Assembly (NCBI RefSeq): GCF_014217805.1
Contig: NZ_CP055156.1
Span: forward strand, 2,610,585 to 2,674,584
DNA: 64,000 bases
From: Adhaeribacter swui
Lineage (GTDB): Bacteria; Bacteroidota; Bacteroidia; Cytophagales; Hymenobacteraceae
Direction: 5' to 3'
The notes under the pieces were generated by a model, which worked only from the letters and a program-made list of their open reading frames with translations, made no database searches and was not told where the DNA came from. The position numbers were made by a program, and so were the translations under genes. Positions 16,499 to 24,309 of this stretch are shown piece after piece; the first letter of the stretch is position 1, and every line of letters begins with the position of its first letter.

Positions 16499-18259
16499 AT
16501 GCTGCAAATAACCCGAGCCTTTGATATTTTAGCTTATCAATTACAAAAGTATCCGCAAACCGATTGTTTAACGGCTAAAATTAACGATACCTGGCAAAAA
16601 CAAAGCACCCAGGAAGTACTCGATGCCGTGAACCAGTTTAGCTTGGGTTTGCTGGCCCTGGGTTTTAAAAAAGACGATAAAATTGCTTTAGTTTCTTTTA
16701 ACCGTCCCGAGTGGATTATTGCGGATTTAGGCATTCAGCAGATTGGCGCCGTAAGCGTGCCTTTGTACCCCACCATTACCGAAGACGATTACCGCTATAT
16801 TTTTAAAGAAGCCGAAGTTAAATTAATCCTGGTTTCGGAAGAAAAATTATACAACCGGGTAAGTGCCGCTACCGCTGAAATTGGCGGAATCCAGGGTATT
16901 TATTCTTTCGATCGCCTTACCGGGGTTAAGCATTGGTCCGAAATTACCAACCAGGCCCAAGAAGCAGATCTGGACCGTTTAAAAGTCATGAAAGCTGCGG
17001 TTACCCCCGAAGATTTATTTACGATTATTTATACCTCGGGCACTACCGGCAACCCTAAAGGGGTAATGCTTACCCATAACAACATTGTGAGTAATTATAA
17101 ATCTTGCAAGCCCTACGTGCCGGTAAATAACCAACACCGCGCCTTAAGTTTTTTACCGCTGTGCCACATTTACGAGCGCATGCTATCGGTGCTGTACATA
17201 GCCGAGGGTGTGAGTATTTATTACGCCGAAAGTATTGAAAAAGTAGCTGAAAATCTGCGCGAAGTAAAACCGCATGTATTTGCCACCGTGCCGCGTTTAC
17301 TGGAAAAAGTGTACGATAAAATTGTAGCGAAAGGCAAAGAACTAACCGGCGTTAAAAAATCTTTATTTTTCTGGGCTTTAGAGTTAGGCTTGCAGTACGA
17401 TGTGCGCGGTATGAGCGCCTGGTACAGTACGCAACTAGCTATAGCTAATAAGTTAATTTTTAATAAATGGCGCGAAGCTTTGGGCGGCAACGTTATTGCT
17501 ATTGTATCGGGGGGAGCTGCCTTGCAACCACGTTTGGCCCGGGTGTTCGGAGCGGCCAATATCCGGGTGATGGAAGGGTACGGTCTCACCGAAACCTCGC
17601 CGGTAATTGCGGTTAACCGGCATAATCCCGAAGACCACATGATTGGCACGGTTGGTCCGCCGGTAGATGCTATTGAAGTAAAAATTGCGGAAACCGACGG
17701 CGAAATTTTAACGCGTAGCGCCAGCGTCATGAAAGGTTACTACAAACACCCGGAACTCACCGCTGAAGTTATTAGCCCGGAAGGCTGGTTTCATACCGGC
17801 GATATTGGCGAGATGGTAGAAGGTAAATATTTAAAAATTACCGACCGCAAAAAAGAAATGTTTAAAACCTCCGGGGGAAAATACATTGCACCGCAGCTCA
17901 TCGAAAATAAACTAAAAGAATCGGTTTTGATTGAGCAAGTAATGGTCATCGGCGATGGCCGGAAGTTTGCTTCAGCTTTAATCGTGCCTTCTTTCCCGGA
18001 TTTGCGCGAGTGGTGCCGGCAAAATAACATTGCTTACACTACCGATGCCGAAATGATCAATACCCCCGAAGTGCAATCGTTGTATGATCAGGAAGTGCGA
18101 AAATATAACCAGCATTTTGCGCAATGGGAGCAAATTAAACGCCACGAACTACTTCCGAAATTGTGGAGCATTGAAACCGGCGAATTAACGGCTAAATTAA
18201 GTTTAAAGCGGAAAGTGATCTTGCAAAATAACCAGGCGCTCATCGAAAAAATTTATTAG
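16499..18259 (+). CDS. Long-chain acyl-CoA synthetase (AMP-forming)
   Basis: The start at 16499 (MLQITRAFDILAYQL, 586 residues) fits the family better than a TTG 51 bases upstream. The AMP-binding signature YTSGTTGNPKG is near residues 178-188, GYGLTETSPV near 360, the hinge GWFHTGDIG near 430 and KTSGGKYIAPQ near 460. It activates fatty acids to acyl-CoA at the membrane face, supplying the FadNAE enzymes encoded at 20-26 kb on the same strand. The gene is not directly adjacent to them, since a 1.3-kb repeat-rich spacer intervenes. Confidence 0.93.
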   Translation: MLQITRAFDILAYQLQKYPQTDCLTAKINDTWQKQSTQEVLDAVNQFSLGLLALGFKKDDKIALVSFNRPEWIIADLGIQQIGAVSVPLYPTITEDDYRYIFKEAEVKLILVSEEKLYNRVSAATAEIGGIQGIYSFDRLTGVKHWSEITNQAQEADLDRLKVMKAAVTPEDLFTIIYTSGTTGNPKGVMLTHNNIVSNYKSCKPYVPVNNQHRALSFLPLCHIYERMLSVLYIAEGVSIYYAESIEKVAENLREVKPHVFATVPRLLEKVYDKIVAKGKELTGVKKSLFFWALELGLQYDVRGMSAWYSTQLAIANKLIFNKWREALGGNVIAIVSGGAALQPRLARVFGAANIRVMEGYGLTETSPVIAVNRHNPEDHMIGTVGPPVDAIEVKIAETDGEILTRSASVMKGYYKHPELTAEVISPEGWFHTGDIGEMVEGKYLKITDRKKEMFKTSGGKYIAPQLIENKLKESVLIEQVMVIGDGRKFASALIVPSFPDLREWCRQNNIAYTTDAEMINTPEVQSLYDQEVRKYNQHFAQWEQIKRHELLPKLWSIETGELTAKLSLKRKVILQNNQALIEKIY

Positions 18260-18427
18260 TGGCTACTTGCCATAGGTTTAAATTTGTTTGACATGTTGCA
18301 CCTTACGTTTTAGCAAATTTTTAATTTTTTTCATTTTCAAGAGCCGTTACCAAGTAGGACTGCACAGTATAAAGTGGAATAACGGGTTGTTCTTTGGCGT
18401 CTTTGCAAGCCTCCAGGCTCTTTCTCT

Positions 18428-18497
18428 GGCGCAAGTTTTCAAACTTGTGCCTATCTATAAGGTAAAGCCTCTGACTTTACTCCGGCTTTCAGCCGGA
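18428..18497 (+). repeat. Triple-hairpin block
   Basis: Three consecutive perfect stems occur: GCAAGTTT/AAACTTG (18430-18447), GTAAAG/CTTTAC (18462-18480) and CCGGCT-TTC-AGCCGG (18483-18497). They begin just after a string that resembles the left end of the R repeat (TCTTTGCAAGCCTCCAGG, about 18400). The block looks like a separate REP-type unit fused to an R fragment. Confidence 0.6.
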
Positions 18498-18564
18498 ACC
18501 CGCATCGGCTGAAGCAAGCTGCTAAAAAGTAAAATTTTAAAAATTTAGTAATTTACTGTACTTA

Positions 18565-18775
18565 CTTGGAGCCTTTTCAAGGCTCCAGGCTATGGTGCTA
18601 TCTAGTTTGATATTTCAAGTTTTGCCTCGTGGCCGGCGGGCCTCGTTTGGCTCTTCCGCACTCGCTATCCTTCCTTTCCTCGACTCCGTCTGCGGAATTT
18701 TGCTGCGCAAAACCGGAACCCTAGCAGGTGCTCCACAGCCAAACTGGTGTCAGTTACGCTTAGCAACGGCTATTC
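18565..18775 (+). repeat. R repeat, copy R1 (structured, inverted pair with R2)
   Basis: It starts CTTGGAGCCTTTTCAAGG, contains GGCCGGCGGGCCTCG, and ends CAGCCAAACTGGTGTC plus about 25 related bases. GTTTGGCT and AGCCAAAC form a long-range stem. Inside it, TTTTGC-TGC-GCAAAA is a perfect hairpin. Related to R2, R3 and R4, it is closest to R4. Confidence 0.85.
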
Positions 18776-18870
18776 TGATTTTAGGCATTTAGAATAAATA
18801 AAAATAAATAAATTAGAATAGATAATGTTTGTACTTTAAGTAACTGGATAAATTAAAATATAATTGAAAG

Positions 18871-19082
18871 GTTGAGGGTAAAAGCTCCCCTCCTAAGTTT
18901 AGAAGCTAATCTTGTAGGCAAACTATGCAAACAATTGATATTTAAATAGTTGTATTAATAAAATTATTGGTATAAATATTTGGTTACCAGCTTCTTATCA
19001 AATAACCATACAAGATTAGGTTTAGGAGGGGTAGGGGTGGTTGTTTCTTATTAAAGCTACCAAGGAAATGAATATTTTTTTC
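18871..19082 (+). repeat. Dispersed GGAGGGG repeat, copy interrupted by a miniature element
   Basis: The two halves, 18871-18905 and 19020-19082, join to give the same text as the intact copy at 14243-14339. The join point is duplicated as GTTTAGAAG (18897-18905) and GTTTAGGAG (19020-19028). Confidence 0.85.
18906..19019 (+). mobile_element. 114-bp miniature inverted-repeat element (MITE-like)
   Basis: The element is bounded by perfect 11-bp terminal inverted repeats, CTAATCTTGTA (18906-18916) and TACAAGATTAG (19009-19019). It is flanked by a 9-bp target duplication that differs at one base. The AT-rich interior has no coding capacity. The empty site is preserved at 14243-14339. Transposition must have used a transposase supplied from elsewhere, and a 9-bp duplication fits several IS families. 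Confidence 0.85.
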
Positions 19083-19174
19083 TGTCCAACTTCTTATTTT
19101 TGGTAGTTGTAAAAGTAATTGTCAAGAAGTTCTAAACTGAAAAATAATTCTGATTCCCTAATGCCTGATGCTAA

Positions 19175-19373
19175 GTAGCTAAACGCAACCGACACCAGTT
19201 TGGCTGTTGAGGGCCTTCAAAGTTTTCGGTTCTGCGCAGCAGAATTCCGACGTAAGGAGGAAAGGAAGGCTAGCCCGTGCGAGAGAGCCAAACGAGGCCC
19301 GCCGGCCATGAGGCAAACGCAACCCGTTCCAATAAGATGGAACCAGTAAATGGAGGCTTGCAAAGACTCCAAG
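19175..19373 (-). repeat. R repeat, copy R2 (inverted relative to R1)
   Basis: Read on the minus strand it has all R landmarks: CTTGGAGTCTTTGCAAGCC, GGCCGGCGGGCCTCG, the GTTTGGCT/AGCCAAAC stem and an internal perfect hairpin TTCTGC-TGC-GCAGAA. The middle section (CCTTACGTCGGAA, GAAGGCCC) matches R3 rather than its partner R1. Confidence 0.85.
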
Positions 19374-19579
19374 AAATAAAGTAGAATACCCAACTAATTC
19401 CCCAGCTTCTATAAAATTGAGTTCTTCAATTCGGTATTATATACTTAACAATCTGTTGTTTCCTAATTCACGCCACAACTTAAATTTTCCCGTAAAATCT
19501 TAAGTAGTCTACTCTTGATAAAGGAAGCAAAAACTTTAAAAATATAGTATGCAAGCATAATAAATTTTTAAAAAATTCG

Positions 19580-19587
19580 TATATTTG
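19580..19587 (+). promoter_or_regulatory. -7 box TATATTTG for marR-fad cluster
   Basis: A TAnnTTTG match 18 bases before the ATG at 19606 gives a short leader. An AT-palindrome (AATTTTTAAAAAATT) lies immediately upstream. Confidence 0.4.
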
Positions 19588-19605
19588 GTAACACCGCCTT
19601 AATCT

Positions 19606-20043
19606 ATGAAGCCCGAAGAAACTGTTGATTATAATGTAAAAGTGTGCTGGCATGCCATTGCCCGAATGTATAACCTGCAAGCGGCTAAGTTTGATATTAC
19701 CACTTCCATAGGTTTCGTGCTTTTAAACATTCATCCGCAGGAAGGTACTCCGGCTACCAAAATTGCGCCCAAAATGGGCCTGGAAGCCCGCAGCTTAACC
19801 CGCATCTTAAAAAGCATGGAAGAAGATGGCTTGATTTACAAAGTAGGCGATGCGGTGGATAAACGGTCGGTGCGCATATTCTTAACCGAGAAAGGCTTAG
19901 AAAAGAAAGAACTGGCCCGGCAAACGGTAAGAACCTTTAACCAGAAAGTGCGGGAGCATGTACCTGAAGCTGATCTGTCGATTTTTTTTAAAGTAATCAA
20001 CCAAATCAACGGCTTAATTGAGAGTAAAGAAATTTACAAATAA
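19606..20043 (+). CDS. MarR family transcriptional regulator
   Basis: This 145-residue winged-helix protein shows the MarR core: KIAPKMGLEARSLTRILKSMEEDGLI (recognition helix near residues 60-85) and the wing DAVDKRSVRIFLTEKG, with dimerisation helices at both ends. It is the first gene of the group leading into fadN, 77 bases ahead, on the same strand. This position suggests it controls the beta-oxidation genes, perhaps responding to acyl-CoA. That ligand is inferred from context only. Confidence 0.92.
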   Translation: MKPEETVDYNVKVCWHAIARMYNLQAAKFDITTSIGFVLLNIHPQEGTPATKIAPKMGLEARSLTRILKSMEEDGLIYKVGDAVDKRSVRIFLTEKGLEKKELARQTVRTFNQKVREHVPEADLSIFFKVINQINGLIESKEIYK

Positions 20044-20120
20044 AGCCTGGTTGTAGGTATAAATAATATTCAAAGAAAAAGAAGTCTAGTGTCTAACATC
20101 CTGATACTTGTGTCTATCAA

Positions 20121-22523
20121 ATGAAAAGAATTATTAAAAAAGTTGCGGTTTTAGGTTCGGGCATCATGGGCTCGCGTATTGCCTGTCATTTTGCGAACAT
20201 TGGGGTACCGGTTTTACTGCTTGATATTGCTCCGCAAGAACTTGCTCCCGAAGAAGCGCAACGTGGTTTAACCCTGGATCATCCTGCAGTCAAGAACCGG
20301 ATTGTGAACAGCGCCTTGCAAACGGCTATTGGTTCTAATCCGGCCCCACTTTACCGGAAAGCCGATGCCAAGTACATTACTACCGGAAACTTTGACGATA
20401 ATTTAAAAGATATTGCTTCCTGCGACTGGGTAATTGAGGTAGTAGTCGAAAATTTAAAAATTAAGCAAAGTCTTTACGAAAAAGTAGAACACTACCGCAA
20501 ACCAGGTACACCTATTACCTCAAATACGTCGGGTATTCCTATTCATTTAATGGCTGCCGGCCGTTCCGAAGATTTCCGGAAACACTTTTGCGGAACGCAT
20601 TTTTTTAATCCGCCGCGCTACTTAAAACTGCTCGAAATTATTCCGACCCCCGAAACCGATAAAAGTGTAATAGATTTTCTGTTGCATTACGGCGACTTGT
20701 ATTTGGGCAAAACTACCGTACTGGCCAAAGATACACCGGCCTTTATTGCCAATCGTATCGGTATTTTCGGTATTATGGATACGTTCAGTCAAATGCAAAA
20801 GCTGGGCTTAAACATCGACGAGGTCGATCAGATTACGGGTCCTGTAACCGGCCGTCCAAAATCAGCTACTTTTCGCACTTTAGATGTAGTAGGCCTGGAC
20901 ACTCTGGCCAAAGTAGCGCAGGGTTTGTACCAAACCGGCGAGCAAGACGAAGCCCGGGAGTTATTTCAGTTACCGGCTTACGTACAGCAAATGCTCGAAA
21001 AAAACTGGTTAGGCGATAAAACTGGCCAAGGATTTTACAAAAAAACTAAAAATGCGCAGGGCGAAACGGAGATCTTAACTTTAGATTTAAATTCGCTGGA
21101 GTACGCTCCCAAGCAAAAAGTAAAATTTGCCAGTCTGGAGCCGCTCAAAACCCAAGATAACTTAAAACTTCGCCTTAAAGCGTTGTATAACGCCGACGAT
21201 AAAGCCGCCGCGTTTTTTAAAGCTACTTCGCATGGTTTATTTAGTTACATCTCGCACCGCATTCCGGAAATATCCGATGAATTATACCGCATTGATGATG
21301 CCATGCGCGCTGGTTTTGGGTGGGAAATTGGTCCGTTTGAGCTGTGGGATGCCTTAGGCGTAGCAGAAACCATAAAAGCCATGGAAGCCGAAGAGCGTAA
21401 GCCGGCCGCCTGGGTGTACGATTTTCTGGCCGCTGGTAACACTTCGTTTTATAAAACCAACCAGGGTACGCGCCTTTATTATGACATTCCCAGTAAAACT
21501 TACCAAAATATTCCGGGTACCGAAAGCTTTATTATTCTGGATAATTTCCGGGAAACCAACGTGGTCTGGAAAAATGCGGGCGCTACCTTGTTTGATATTG
21601 GCGATGGCATTTTAAACCTGGAGTTTCATACCAAAATGAATACGCTGGGCTCCGAAATTATTCAGGGTTTAAACAAAGCCATAGAAATTGGCGAAAAAGA
21701 TTTTCGGGGTTTAGTAGTGGGCAACGATGCGCCCAACTTTTCGGCGGGAGCAAATTTGGCTTTGGTATACATGTATGCGCTCGATCAGGATTATGATGAA
21801 CTCAACATCATGATCCGGCAGTTCCAAAATACCATGATGCGCATGCGCTACAGCGCTATTCCGGTAGTAGCTGCCCCGCATGGTTTAGCTTTAGGCGGCG
21901 GTTGCGAGCTAAGCTTGCACGCCGATAAAATTCAAGCGGCCGCTGAAACGTACATTGGTTTAGTAGAATTTGGGGTAGGATTAATTCCAGGAGGCGGCGG
22001 CACCAAAGAAATGACGCTTCGCACCGCAGATTCATTCGAAGAAGGCGATCCGGAGTTTAATAGTTTGCGCAATACCTTCACCACCATTGCTATGGCCAAA
22101 GTATCCACTTCCGCCGAAGAAGCCTTTGATCTAGGTTTTATGCGCCGGGGCGATGCCATTACCATTAACAACAACCGCTTACTCGCCGAGGCTAAACTGG
22201 CTGCTATAGAATTGGCGGAAGCAGGTTACGTACAACCTGTACCGCGCAAGGATATTAAAGTACTAGGGCGTGGTGCTTTAGGAATGTTTATTTCGGGCGT
22301 GTACGCCATGTACGAAGGAAGTTATATCTCAGAGCACGACCAGAAAATCGCCCGCAAACTGGCCTATGTTATGTCGGGTGGCGATTTATCCGCTCCTACT
22401 TTAGTTTCTGAGCAGTACTTGTTAGATCTGGAACGCGAAGCATTTTTGTCTTTAACCGGTGAGCGCAAAACTCTGGAGCGCATTAAAAGCATTTTAACTT
22501 CAGGTAAGCCGTTGCGGAATTAG
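20121..22523 (+). CDS. fadN: 3-hydroxyacyl-CoA dehydrogenase / enoyl-CoA hydratase, FadN type
   Basis: This is a bifunctional beta-oxidation enzyme of 800 residues in the FadN order, dehydrogenase first. The NAD-binding fold begins at residue 8 with VAVLGSGIMGSRIA, followed by the 3HCDH signature region with FCGTHFFNPPRYLKLLEIIP (near 155-175). A second 3HCDH C-terminal-like domain is near 370-430. The C-terminal crotonase domain has the oxyanion-hole motif AAPHGLALGGGCELSLHAD near residues 585-604 and GVGLIPGGGGTKE near 615. It forms a complex or pathway with the thiolase and acyl-CoA dehydrogenase that follow. Confidence 0.95.
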   Translation: MKRIIKKVAVLGSGIMGSRIACHFANIGVPVLLLDIAPQELAPEEAQRGLTLDHPAVKNRIVNSALQTAIGSNPAPLYRKADAKYITTGNFDDNLKDIASCDWVIEVVVENLKIKQSLYEKVEHYRKPGTPITSNTSGIPIHLMAAGRSEDFRKHFCGTHFFNPPRYLKLLEIIPTPETDKSVIDFLLHYGDLYLGKTTVLAKDTPAFIANRIGIFGIMDTFSQMQKLGLNIDEVDQITGPVTGRPKSATFRTLDVVGLDTLAKVAQGLYQTGEQDEARELFQLPAYVQQMLEKNWLGDKTGQGFYKKTKNAQGETEILTLDLNSLEYAPKQKVKFASLEPLKTQDNLKLRLKALYNADDKAAAFFKATSHGLFSYISHRIPEISDELYRIDDAMRAGFGWEIGPFELWDALGVAETIKAMEAEERKPAAWVYDFLAAGNTSFYKTNQGTRLYYDIPSKTYQNIPGTESFIILDNFRETNVVWKNAGATLFDIGDGILNLEFHTKMNTLGSEIIQGLNKAIEIGEKDFRGLVVGNDAPNFSAGANLALVYMYALDQDYDELNIMIRQFQNTMMRMRYSAIPVVAAPHGLALGGGCELSLHADKIQAAAETYIGLVEFGVGLIPGGGGTKEMTLRTADSFEEGDPEFNSLRNTFTTIAMAKVSTSAEEAFDLGFMRRGDAITINNNRLLAEAKLAAIELAEAGYVQPVPRKDIKVLGRGALGMFISGVYAMYEGSYISEHDQKIARKLAYVMSGGDLSAPTLVSEQYLLDLEREAFLSLTGERKTLERIKSILTSGKPLRN

Positions 22524-22697
22524 AAAATTTTAAAAATTTAAAAAATGGATTAGAACTGGTTTGCTTTTTATCGAACAACGCCCATTCTTCCGTCAGGCTA
22601 GCTATTTGGTGTAGCCGGTTAGATCCTTTCAGGATGACAGAAGGCGTGATAAATTAAAAATCTAATCTCCAATATCGAATATCTAACATCTAAAAAT

Positions 22698-23876
22698 ATG
22701 CAAAATGCCTATATCGTAGCCGGTTATCGTTCGGCTATTACCAAAGCAAACCGGGGCGGCTTCCGGTTTACCCGCCCCGACGACTTAGCCGCCGATGTGA
22801 TCAAGCATTTGCTGGCTTCGGTGCCCCAGTTAGATCCGGAGCGGGTAGATGATCTAATTGTAGGAAATGCCGTTCCAGAAGCAGAACAAGGCTTACAAAT
22901 GGGCCGGATGATTGCTTTACTTTCGCTGCCAACCAGTGTTTCTGGGATGACGGTAAACCGTTACTGCGGCTCCGGGATCGAAACCATTGCGATTGCCTGT
23001 AGTAAAATTGCCGCCGGTATTTCGGACTGCATTATTGCCGGAGGTACCGAGTCTATGTCGCTGGTACCAACGGTGGGTTTTAAAACGGCTCCCAATTATA
23101 ACTTGGCGGTAAAGCATCCGGAGTATTTTTTGAGTATGGGCTTAACCGCTGAAGCCGTAGCTAAAGATTATAATGTTTCCCGCGAAGATCAGGACGAATT
23201 CTCTTATAACTCGCACCAAAAAGCGATAAAAGCCATGGAGGCCGGTTTGTTCCAGGAGCAGATTGTACCCATTACCATCGAAGAAACTTACGTTGACGAG
23301 AACAACAAAAAGAAAACCCGCTCCTACGTGGTAGATACCGACGAAGGTCCTCGAGCCGATACTTCTTTAGAGAAATTGGCCAAGCTAAAACCGGTATTTG
23401 CGCAAAATGGTACTGTAACCGCCGGTAACGCTTCCCAAACCTCAGATGGTGCTGCTTTTGTACTGGTTATGAGCGAGCGCCTAGTGAAAGAATTAAACCT
23501 GGAACCGATTTCCCGTATGGTTACTTACGCTACCGGCGGGGTAGACCCGCGCATAATGGGTATGGGGCCGATTGCCGCCGTACCTAAAGCTATTAAACAA
23601 GCTGGCATGCACCTGAACGATATTGACCTATTCGAAATAAACGAAGCTTTTGCCGCCCAAACCTTAGCCGTAGTCCGGCATTTAGATATTCCGGAAGAAA
23701 AACTAAACGTGAGTGGTGGCGCTATTGCTACCGGTCACCCATTAGGGTGCTCGGGTGCTAAACTCAGCATCCAACAATGGCACGAACTCCGTCGCCGCAA
23801 GCAAAAGTACGGCCTGGTAACTGCTTGCGTCGGTGGCGGCCAAGGCGTAGCGGGGATTTATGAATTATTAAAGTAG
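22698..23876 (+). CDS. fadA: Acetyl-CoA acyltransferase (thiolase)
   Basis: The 392 residues are the normal thiolase length. The nucleophilic Cys is in [11 protein letters not shown] (residue about 90), the His pair in NEAFAAQ and [10 protein letters not shown] (about 346), and the second catalytic Cys in TACVGGGQG (about 376). It cleaves 3-ketoacyl-CoA with CoA in the last step of beta-oxidation. The gene is 174 bases after fadN, with an AT-palindrome and a TCTAAT/ATCTAAC word-repeat tract in the spacer. Confidence 0.95.
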   Translation: MQNAYIVAGYRSAITKANRGGFRFTRPDDLAADVIKHLLASVPQLDPERVDDLIVGNAVPEAEQGLQMGRMIALLSLPTSVSGMTVNRYCGSGIETIAIACSKIAAGISDCIIAGGTESMSLVPTVGFKTAPNYNLAVKHPEYFLSMGLTAEAVAKDYNVSREDQDEFSYNSHQKAIKAMEAGLFQEQIVPITIEETYVDENNKKKTRSYVVDTDEGPRADTSLEKLAKLKPVFAQNGTVTAGNASQTSDGAAFVLVMSERLVKELNLEPISRMVTYATGGVDPRIMGMGPIAAVPKAIKQAGMHLNDIDLFEINEAFAAQTLAVVRHLDIPEEKLNVSGGAIATGHPLGCSGAKLSIQQWHELRRRKQKYGLVTACVGGGQGVAGIYELLK

Positions 23877-23906
23877 TAGGTATTAGGTAGCAAGTATCAG
23901 GATAAG

Positions 23907-24269
23907 ATGCATAATTTCAAAGAACTGAAAGTCTGGCAAGAAGCAATGGAGTTAGCAAAAGAGGTTTATTTAACTACAGCCACTTTTCCTGCTGGAGAAA
24001 AGTTTGGTTTAGTTTCTCAAATCAACCGTTCTGTCGTTTCTATCCCATCTAACATTGCCGAAGGAGCTGGCCGCAGTTCCAATAAGGAATTGTCTCAATT
24101 TTTAAGTATATCAATTGGGTCTGCTTTTGAATTGGAAACACAGCTTTTACTTGCTCGTAACCTCAACTTTTTGCCTAAAGAAAAATCTGATTATCTCATT
24201 CAAAAAGTTTCAAAAATTCAGAGAATGCTATCTGTGTTAAAGAAAAGAATTATTGAAAAGTCATCTTAA
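23907..24269 (+). CDS. Four-helix-bundle (IVS/S23-type) protein inserted in fad operon
   Basis: This 120-residue protein matches the four-helix-bundle family first found in 23S rRNA intervening sequences: FKELKVWQEAMELAKEVY at the start, then FGLVSQINRSVVSIPSNIAEG and ELETQLLLARNL. The function is unknown; members form homopentameric helical bundles. It sits between fadA and fadE, and tracts of the GTATCAGG/GTATTAGG type flank it on both sides in inverted orientation (about 23878-23900 and 24280-24306). This position suggests later insertion into an operon that is otherwise fadN-fadA-fadE. Confidence 0.9.
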   Translation: MHNFKELKVWQEAMELAKEVYLTTATFPAGEKFGLVSQINRSVVSIPSNIAEGAGRSSNKELSQFLSISIGSAFELETQLLLARNLNFLPKEKSDYLIQKVSKIQRMLSVLKKRIIEKSS

Positions 24270-24309
24270 AATTTGTCTTTATACCTAATACTTGATACCT
24301 GATACTAAA

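Larger units (their letters stand above)
18260..19605. other. 1.3-kb repeat-rich spacer with nested elements
   Basis: No protein gene is supportable here. In order it holds: a triple-hairpin block (18428-18497), repeat R1 (18565-18775), the interrupted G-tract repeat (18871-19082) containing a 114-bp miniature element (18906-19019), inverted repeat R2 (19175-19373) and the marR promoter box. Open frames across R1 exist because the repeat is conserved, not because of coding signals. Confidence 0.75.

Noticed and set aside
18592-18792. Open frame GRRASFGSSALA... in R1, with a similar one in R4
   Set aside because: The similarity follows from DNA-level conservation of the repeat. The hairpin stem varies without regard to codons and the frames are not kept in R2 and R3.
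23879-23900. GTATCAGG tracts flanking the IVS-type gene considered as transposon ends
   Set aside because: They are low-complexity word repeats also seen at 61764 and lack target duplications.
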